The position numbers were made by a program, and so were the translations under genes. Shown here piece after piece: positions 59,439 to 64,000 of a stretch of DNA of 64,000 nucleotides (positions are counted from its first letter, which is position 1; every line of letters starts with the position of its first letter). The notes under the pieces are model-generated. The model worked only from the letters and a program-made list of their open reading frames with translations. It searched no databases and had not been told where the DNA came from. The stretch is from Oerskovia enterophila (GTDB taxonomy: Bacteria; Actinomycetota; Actinomycetes; Actinomycetales; Cellulomonadaceae), in the NCBI RefSeq assembly GCF_001692445.1, contig NZ_MAQA01000008.1:1-64000 (forward strand), written 5' to 3'.

Positions 59439-60938
59439 ATGGAACCACCACGCCCCCTGGCGCCCGAGGCCGACGTCGCCGAGGCGATCGCCGACTCCCC
59501 TGCCTTCGGTTCCCCCGCGGCGGCCGCGCCTCCGGACGACACAGGTCCCGACGCCCACGGCCCCTCGGGCAGTGGCCCGACCGGCGGCGGCCTGTCCCCC
59601 GCGACCCAGCGCACGGTCATGATCGGCATGGTCGCTCTCGTGCTGCTCGGCGCGTTCGAGGCCCTGGCCGTCGCGACCGCGATGCCGACCGTCGCGCAGG
59701 CCCTCGACGGCCTGACGCTCTACGCGGTCGCGTTCGCGGGGTCGATCGCCGCGAGCGTCGTCGGGATGGTCGCCGCGGGCCGCTGGTGCGACCGGTTCGG
59801 CCCGAGCCCGTCGCTGTGGGCAGGCGTCGGGCTCTTCCTCGCCGGCCTCGTCGTCGCGGGGCTCGCCCCGACCATGGAGGTCTTCGTCGCGGGGCGGGTG
59901 GTGCAGGGGCTCGGCACCGGGATGTACATCGTCGCGCTGTACGTGCTCGTCGCCCGGGTGTTCCCCGAGGACCGGCGCCCGTCGGTGTTCGCGGCCTTCG
60001 CCGCCGCGTGGGTCGTGCCCTCGATCGTCGGCCCGGCGGTCGCGGGGCTCGTCGTCGAGCACGTCGGGTGGCGCTGGGTCTTCCTCGCCGTGCCGTTCCT
60101 CGCGGTCCCGGCCGTGCTCATGATGCGCCCCGGCCTGCGCGCCGTCGTGCAGGACCGCCGCGCACCGGACGCGGCGGACGCCGCCGACCGCGGCGGGAAC
60201 GCAGCCCTGTGGTGGGCCGTGGCCGCGGCCGTGGGCATCGGTCTGCTGCACTTCGCGGGCCAGCAGGAGGGCGTGCTGCTGTACGCCGCGCTCGTGGTCG
60301 CGCTCGGTCTGGTCGTGGTGAGCGTGCCGCACCTGCTCCCGCGCGGCACGGTGCGCGCGGCGCGCGGGCTGCCCTCGGTGATCGCGATCCGCGGCCTCGT
60401 CGCGGCAGCCTTCACGGGCACCGAGGTCCTGCTGCCGCTGCTCCTCTCGCACGAGCGCGGCCTGTCCCCCGCGCAGGCGGGCGGGGTCCTGACGTTCGGC
60501 GCGATCGGCTGGTCGGTCGGCGCGTGGCTGCGCGGGAAGGCTCACTGGGGATGGCCCCACTCGCGCTTCGTCCTCGTCGGGTCGTTCCTCATCGCGGGCG
60601 GGATCGCGGGCACCGCGCTCCTCGCGTGGCCCTCCGTGCCCCCGATCCTCGGCATGCTCTCGTGGACCGTCGCTGGCCTGGGGATGGGCATGGTCCACCC
60701 GACGCTCTCGGTGCTCACGCTCGCCCTGTCGCCCGAGGACCAGCAGGGCGCCAACAGCTCGGCGCTCCAGGTCTCGGACGCGCTGTCCGCGGCGATCGCG
60801 CTCGCGGTGACCGGGTCGATGCTCTGGGCCCTGCACGACGCGTTCGGCCTCCTGGCCTACGTCATCTGCTTCGGCGTGACGGTCGTGATCGCGCTGCTCG
60901 CGGCGTTCGTCGCGCCGAGGACACGGGTCCCGGCCTGA
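59439..60938 (+). CDS. MFS exporter controlled by SoxR
   Basis: A 499-residue MFS protein. A ~50-residue Pro/Asp/Gly-rich leader precedes about 12-14 helices of the drug:H+ antiporter type. It has the conserved GRWCDRFGPSPSLW loop after helix 2 and GRVVQGLGTGMYIVALYVLVAR (motif of DHA2/DHA-like exporters). The ATG at 59439 follows GAGGAA. The divergent SoxR gene and its box imply induction by redox-active compounds, which may be its substrates. Confidence 0.88.
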   Translation: MEPPRPLAPEADVAEAIADSPAFGSPAAAAPPDDTGPDAHGPSGSGPTGGGLSPATQRTVMIGMVALVLLGAFEALAVATAMPTVAQALDGLTLYAVAFAGSIAASVVGMVAAGRWCDRFGPSPSLWAGVGLFLAGLVVAGLAPTMEVFVAGRVVQGLGTGMYIVALYVLVARVFPEDRRPSVFAAFAAAWVVPSIVGPAVAGLVVEHVGWRWVFLAVPFLAVPAVLMMRPGLRAVVQDRRAPDAADAADRGGNAALWWAVAAAVGIGLLHFAGQQEGVLLYAALVVALGLVVVSVPHLLPRGTVRAARGLPSVIAIRGLVAAAFTGTEVLLPLLLSHERGLSPAQAGGVLTFGAIGWSVGAWLRGKAHWGWPHSRFVLVGSFLIAGGIAGTALLAWPSVPPILGMLSWTVAGLGMGMVHPTLSVLTLALSPEDQQGANSSALQVSDALSAAIALAVTGSMLWALHDAFGLLAYVICFGVTVVIALLAAFVAPRTRVPA

Positions 60939-60981
60939 GCCGCGGCAACGCCCGGGCTGCGGCCCGGGCGGTGCGGTCCGC

Positions 60982-61908
60982 CTAGCGAGCCGGCAGCGCC
61001 GCGACGCCCTCGGCGTAGCGGTCGAGCACGATCGCGGTCAGACGAGCGTCGGGGGCGAGCGGGGCCGTGACGACGTCCGCGCCGGCCTCGAGCAGGCGGT
61101 CGTGGAAGAAACCGGGGGCCAGCAGGTAGGCGGCGATGACCACGCGGGGAGGCTCGTCCTCACCGCCCGACGGCGCCGCGCCGGCCGCGTCGGCGCCTCC
61201 GCCCGGGGCGGTGGTCGCCTCGCCCGGGACCGCGGCCACGCCGAGCGCCTCGCGCGCCGCCGCGACCGCGTCACGCACCGACGGGGTCGCCATGGCGCCG
61301 AACCCGACCGTGACCGGTCCGTCGTGGTGCGCCCGCAGGTGCTCGGCGACGGCCTCGACGTCGCGCGCGGCCCCCGACCTGCTCGACCCGGCGGCCGCGA
61401 GCACGACCGCGTCGTGCGGACGCGTCCCGGCCGCGGCGAGGCGGTCCGCGAGGATCTGCGCGAGGCGCGGGTCGGGGCCGAGCGCGCGGGCGGCGGTCGC
61501 CGCACCGTGCTCGGGACCTCGTCCCTCGTGCTCGGGCGAGACGGCCTCGGTGATGTCGACGTTCACGTGGAAGCCCGTGGAGAGCAGCAGGGGGACGACC
61601 ACGGCCTGACCGGCCTGCCCGCCCGGCCCCTCGCCCGGGGCGCGCGGTGCGACCGCGTGCGTGACGACGTCGGCCACCTCGGGCTGCTGGACGTCGACGA
61701 ACGCCTCCCGGACGTCCAGGTCGGGGCGCGTCGCACGGACGTCGTCGAGCAGCGCACGGATCGCGGCCTGGCCTGCGACGTCGTTGGTCCCGTGCGAGCA
61801 GCCGACGAGCACGGGTGCGGCTGCTGGGTCGCCCGCTGCACCTGCTGTACCCGACGACGGGCTCCCCTCGGTCTCGCCGGAAGGGAACCCCAGGATCTCC
61901 GTGCTCAT
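60982..61908 (-). CDS. Sirohydrochlorin chelatase (CbiX/SirB type)
   Basis: A 308-residue cytoplasmic enzyme that inserts Fe(II) (or Co) into sirohydrochlorin. It has two CbiX-like halves. His39 in LVGCSHGTND and the later STGFHVNVDI are the metal-binding histidines of the first half; VLAAAGSSRSG and AYLLAPGFFHDRLLEAGADVV belong to the second. A ~30-residue Gly/Ala/Asp loop near residue 230 is extra. It is last in a siroheme operon, so ferrochelation for nitrite/sulfite reductase is likely. The ATG overlaps the HemD stop. Confidence 0.88.
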   Translation of the reverse strand: MSTEILGFPSGETEGSPSSGTAGAAGDPAAAPVLVGCSHGTNDVAGQAAIRALLDDVRATRPDLDVREAFVDVQQPEVADVVTHAVAPRAPGEGPGGQAGQAVVVPLLLSTGFHVNVDITEAVSPEHEGRGPEHGAATAARALGPDPRLAQILADRLAAAGTRPHDAVVLAAAGSSRSGAARDVEAVAEHLRAHHDGPVTVGFGAMATPSVRDAVAAAREALGVAAVPGEATTAPGGGADAAGAAPSGGEDEPPRVVIAAYLLAPGFFHDRLLEAGADVVTAPLAPDARLTAIVLDRYAEGVAALPAR

Positions 61909-63065
61909 GCCAGCTCCAGTCGATAGCCACGTTTGACGACGGTCTTGACGAGGGCGCGCTCGCCCACGGCCTCGCGCAGCCGGGCCACGGCGACCTCCGC
62001 GGCGTGCGGGTCCCGCGAGTCGCCGGGCAGCGCCGCGAGGACCTGGTCGCGGGTCACGATCTCCCCGGCCCGGGACGCGAGCAGGCGCAGGACCTCGAGC
62101 CCGCTGGGCGAGAGCGGGAGCACGCGACCGTCGAGCACCGCGACGCGCGAGCGGATCTGCAGGATGCCCGCGACGGTCACGAGCGCGAGGGTCTCGGCGT
62201 GCTCGTAGTGACCGACGAGCGTGCGGACCAGCGCCCCGAGGCGCCCGCGGTCCGGCTGGAGGGTCGCGATCCCGCGGTGCGCGAGGGGGCGGGCCGTGAT
62301 GGGTCCGACGGCAGCGGCGATCATGCTGCCGCTCGCGAACCGCGCGACGACGGCGTCGCCGACGCCCTCCGACTCCGCGGCCGCGAGCCACGCCTCGGCG
62401 CCCGGGGCCGAGGTGAAGACGACGGCGTCGATCTCGCCGCCCGCCGCGGCGTGGACCGAGGCCCGGAGCGCCGCCTCGTCGGGCGGCGGGCCCCAGCGGT
62501 AGACGATGAGGCTCGCGACGTCCGCGCCCGCCTGCGCGAAGACCGTGTCCAGGCCGTCGGCCCCCGCACCGTGGTGCTGGACGGCGATGCGCAGCCCGTC
62601 GACGCCCTCGCCGAGCAGGACGTCGGCGATCTCTCCCGACGTCTCCGACTCCGCGACCCAGTCCGCCTGGAGGCCGGCGGCCTGGATCGCGCCGCGCGCC
62701 TTGGGTCCGCGGGCGACCAGGCGTGCCCCGCCCATGACGGCCAGGAGCTCGTCGGCCAGCCCGTGGGCGTCGGCCGCCTCGATCCAGCCACGGAACCCGA
62801 TGCCCGTGGTGACGACAACGACGTCCGGCGGGTGGGCGATCAGGTCGCGCGTGCCCGCGAGGAGCGCCTCGTCGTCCTCGTTGGGCACCATGCTCAGGGC
62901 GGGCGCGTGGCGCACCTCGGCCCCCCGGCGGACCAGGGCCGCGGCGAGCTCGGCCGAGCGCCGGTCGGCCGTGACGAGAACCGTGCAGCCGGCCATGACC
63001 TGGCCGAGCGCGGGACGCTGCGCTGCGGTGGCGGGGACCGCCGACCCCTGGACCGCTCCCGTCAC
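61905..63065 (-). CDS. Uroporphyrinogen-III synthase with C-terminal winged helix
   Basis: A 386-residue protein. The first ~270 residues form the two-domain HemD fold (TVLVTADRRSAELAAALVRR, VVVTTGIGFRGW, AVVFTSAPGAEAWLAA). The last ~100 residues are an OmpR/PhoB-type winged helix: LPLSPSGLEVLRLLASRAGEIVTRDQVLAAL, VAVARLREAVGERALVKTVVKRGYRLEL. So it may make uroporphyrinogen III and bind DNA. This fusion is known in actinobacteria near nitrite reductase genes. GTG start overlaps the CobA stop. Confidence 0.9.
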   Translation of the reverse strand: MTGAVQGSAVPATAAQRPALGQVMAGCTVLVTADRRSAELAAALVRRGAEVRHAPALSMVPNEDDEALLAGTRDLIAHPPDVVVVTTGIGFRGWIEAADAHGLADELLAVMGGARLVARGPKARGAIQAAGLQADWVAESETSGEIADVLLGEGVDGLRIAVQHHGAGADGLDTVFAQAGADVASLIVYRWGPPPDEAALRASVHAAAGGEIDAVVFTSAPGAEAWLAAAESEGVGDAVVARFASGSMIAAAVGPITARPLAHRGIATLQPDRGRLGALVRTLVGHYEHAETLALVTVAGILQIRSRVAVLDGRVLPLSPSGLEVLRLLASRAGEIVTRDQVLAALPGDSRDPHAAEVAVARLREAVGERALVKTVVKRGYRLELA

Positions 63066-63796
63066 CGGGCCATCTCCGGGACGAGGGCGGGGACCAGCAG
63101 GTCCGCGGCGGCCACGTCCCCCACGACCACGACCGCCGGGGCGCGCACCCCGACCTGGGCCGCGCGCTCGACGAGCGTCCCGAGCGTGGCGCGCGTGACC
63201 CGCTGGTGCTCCGTGGAACCCGACTCGACGACGGCGACGGGCGTGCCGACGTCGGCCCCGGCGGTGACCGCCTGGTCCGTGATCTCGCTCAGCATCGACA
63301 CTCCCATGAGGATCACCAGGGTAGCCGTGCGATCGCGGACCGCGGCCAGCGCGCCCACGTCCAGACCGTCGTGGCCGTTGACCACGAGGAACGCTCCGAC
63401 CGTCCCGCGGTGCGTGAGGGGGATGCCCGCGAGCGCCGGGACCGACAGGGCGCTGCTCACGCCCGGCACGACCTCGACCGGGACCCCCGCGGCGCGGCAG
63501 GCCAGGACCTCCTCCCCACCGCGGCCGTACACGAACGGGTCGCCGCCCTTGAGCCGCACGACCGTGAGGCCGCGCCGCGCCTGCTCGACGAGGATCGCGT
63601 TGATCTCGTGCTGCGGCACGGGGTGGTGGCCCGGGGTCTTGCCGACGTCGATGACCTCGACGCTCGCGGGGAGGTCGTCGAGGACCTGGAGGGGGCCCAG
63701 GCGGTCGACCACGACGACGTCGGCGGTCATGAGCGCACGGTAGCCACGGAGGGTGAGCAGGTCGGTCGCTCCGGGGCCGCCGCCCACGAGGGTCAC
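63062..63796 (-). CDS. cobA: Uroporphyrinogen-III C-methyltransferase
   Basis: A 244-residue SUMT enzyme that methylates uroporphyrinogen III at C2 and C7 with SAM to precorrin-2. Landmarks are VTLVGGGPGATDLLTLRGYRAL at the start, VVRLKGGDPFVYGRGGEE, VEVVPGVSSALSVPALAGIPLTHRG and LVILMGVSML. The GTG at 63796 gives the usual N-terminus. Extending upstream would translate the family C palindrome. There is no fused Met8 domain, so the oxidase/chelatase step is left to other enzymes such as CbiX. Confidence 0.9.
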   Translation of the reverse strand: MTLVGGGPGATDLLTLRGYRALMTADVVVVDRLGPLQVLDDLPASVEVIDVGKTPGHHPVPQHEINAILVEQARRGLTVVRLKGGDPFVYGRGGEEVLACRAAGVPVEVVPGVSSALSVPALAGIPLTHRGTVGAFLVVNGHDGLDVGALAAVRDRTATLVILMGVSMLSEITDQAVTAGADVGTPVAVVESGSTEHQRVTRATLGTLVERAAQVGVRAPAVVVVGDVAAADLLVPALVPEMAR

Positions 63797-63804
63797 CGAT
63801 CCGG

Positions 63805-63847
63805 TGTCAGAACGTGGCCGGGGTATGGCCCGGTGTGCTTCTGACGC
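63805..63847. repeat. Family C palindrome, copy 3
   Basis: TGTCAGAACGTGGCCGGG... with partner ...CCCGGTGTGCTTCTGACG; imperfect. It lies between the probable nirD end and the cobA start, directly in front of the cobA GTG. Confidence 0.75.
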
Positions 63848-63888
63848 CTTGTCCGGCACCGCGGGGCAGGGAGCCGGTGACCGGGCGG

Positions 63889-64000
63889 TCAGCACGCGGT
63901 CCCGTCCGCAGCGGGCACGCCCACGTGCACGACGCCGGCACGCACCTCGACGGGCCACGTCACCAGGTCCGGTCCCGCTGCGAGCACCGGGAGGAACCCC
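63889..64000 (-). CDS. Probable C-terminal end of nitrite reductase small subunit (5' end outside window)
   Basis: The frame is open to the right edge and ends with TGA at 63891-63889. The 36 visible residues include DLVTWPVEVRAGVVHVGV, in keeping with the end of a NirD-like Rieske-fold subunit. The siroheme genes that follow support this, since assimilatory nitrite reductase needs siroheme. The fragment is too short for certainty. Confidence 0.45.
   Translation of the reverse strand, partial: GFLPVLAAGPDLVTWPVEVRAGVVHVGVPAADGTAC

Noticed and set aside
63797-63958. Longer N-terminus for CobA
   Set aside because: It would translate a family C palindrome and overlap the upstream gene. The GTG at 63796 starts the protein at the conserved first strand.

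Overview
The window is chromosomal DNA of a very high-GC actinobacterium. Signs of this are the almost uniform G or C at third codon positions, many GTG and some TTG starts, four-base ATGA/GTGA gene overlaps, several apparently leaderless genes, DtxR and DasR type operators, and a fused CopD-CtaG protein. The gene set (glucan and amino-sugar uptake, S9 peptidase, GH1/GH94 enzymes) fits a soil saprophyte of the Micrococcales, perhaps Cellulomonadaceae or Promicromonosporaceae. The family assignment is inference. No rRNA, tRNA, insertion sequence, prophage or CRISPR array was seen.

Layout. 1-2.4 kb: the end of a CPBP membrane protease and an MFS exporter. 2.4-7.0 kb: heme-iron acquisition (heme oxygenase, then lipoprotein HmuT, permease HmuU, ATPase HmuV), each unit preceded by a DtxR-like iron box. 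7-10 kb: a TipA-type MerR regulator, a HAD phosphatase and two small membrane proteins. 10.2-14.3 kb: a four-gene operon (drug-type ABC exporter, RibD-like reductase, MazG-like hydrolase) divergent from a TetR regulator. 14.5-16.5 kb: HdeD-like membrane protein, TIM-barrel isomerase and a 52-residue protein. 16.7-22.3 kb: a complete amino-sugar PTS (HPr, EI, EIIC, two EIIB, EIIA) with a DasR-like GntR regulator and three dre-like operators. 22.4-29.4 kb: NHLRC2-like protein, GNAT, a trypsin-fold protease with a small partner, YbaK, and a WYL regulator divergent from a hydrolase. 29.5-38.0 kb: a beta-glucan locus (GH94-type phosphorylase, TetR, ABC sugar importer, GH1 glucosidase). 38.3-41.5 kb: small membrane protein, S9 peptidase and a lipoprotein. 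41.6-47.8 kb: an organophosphonate locus (phosphonatase-like HAD, GntR, FAD oxidoreductase, PhnD/PhnC/PhnE-type ABC importer). 48.1-52.8 kb: lipoprotein, OmpA-like protein, DUF559-type protein, CopD-CtaG. 53.0-58.7 kb: a MoxR/DUF58/VWA operon. 58.8-60.9 kb: SoxR divergent from an MFS exporter. 61.0-64.0 kb: siroheme genes (CobA, HemD with a winged helix, CbiX) and the probable end of NirD.

The most striking feature outside genes is a set of three families of intergenic palindromes (A: nine copies; B: four; C: three). They sit at gene 3' ends, have conserved internal architecture, and in several places supply the stop codon or last residues of the neighbouring gene. They look like mobile or dispersed REP-like elements that double as terminators. 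Family A is directional and carries one arm that can pair with either of two partners.
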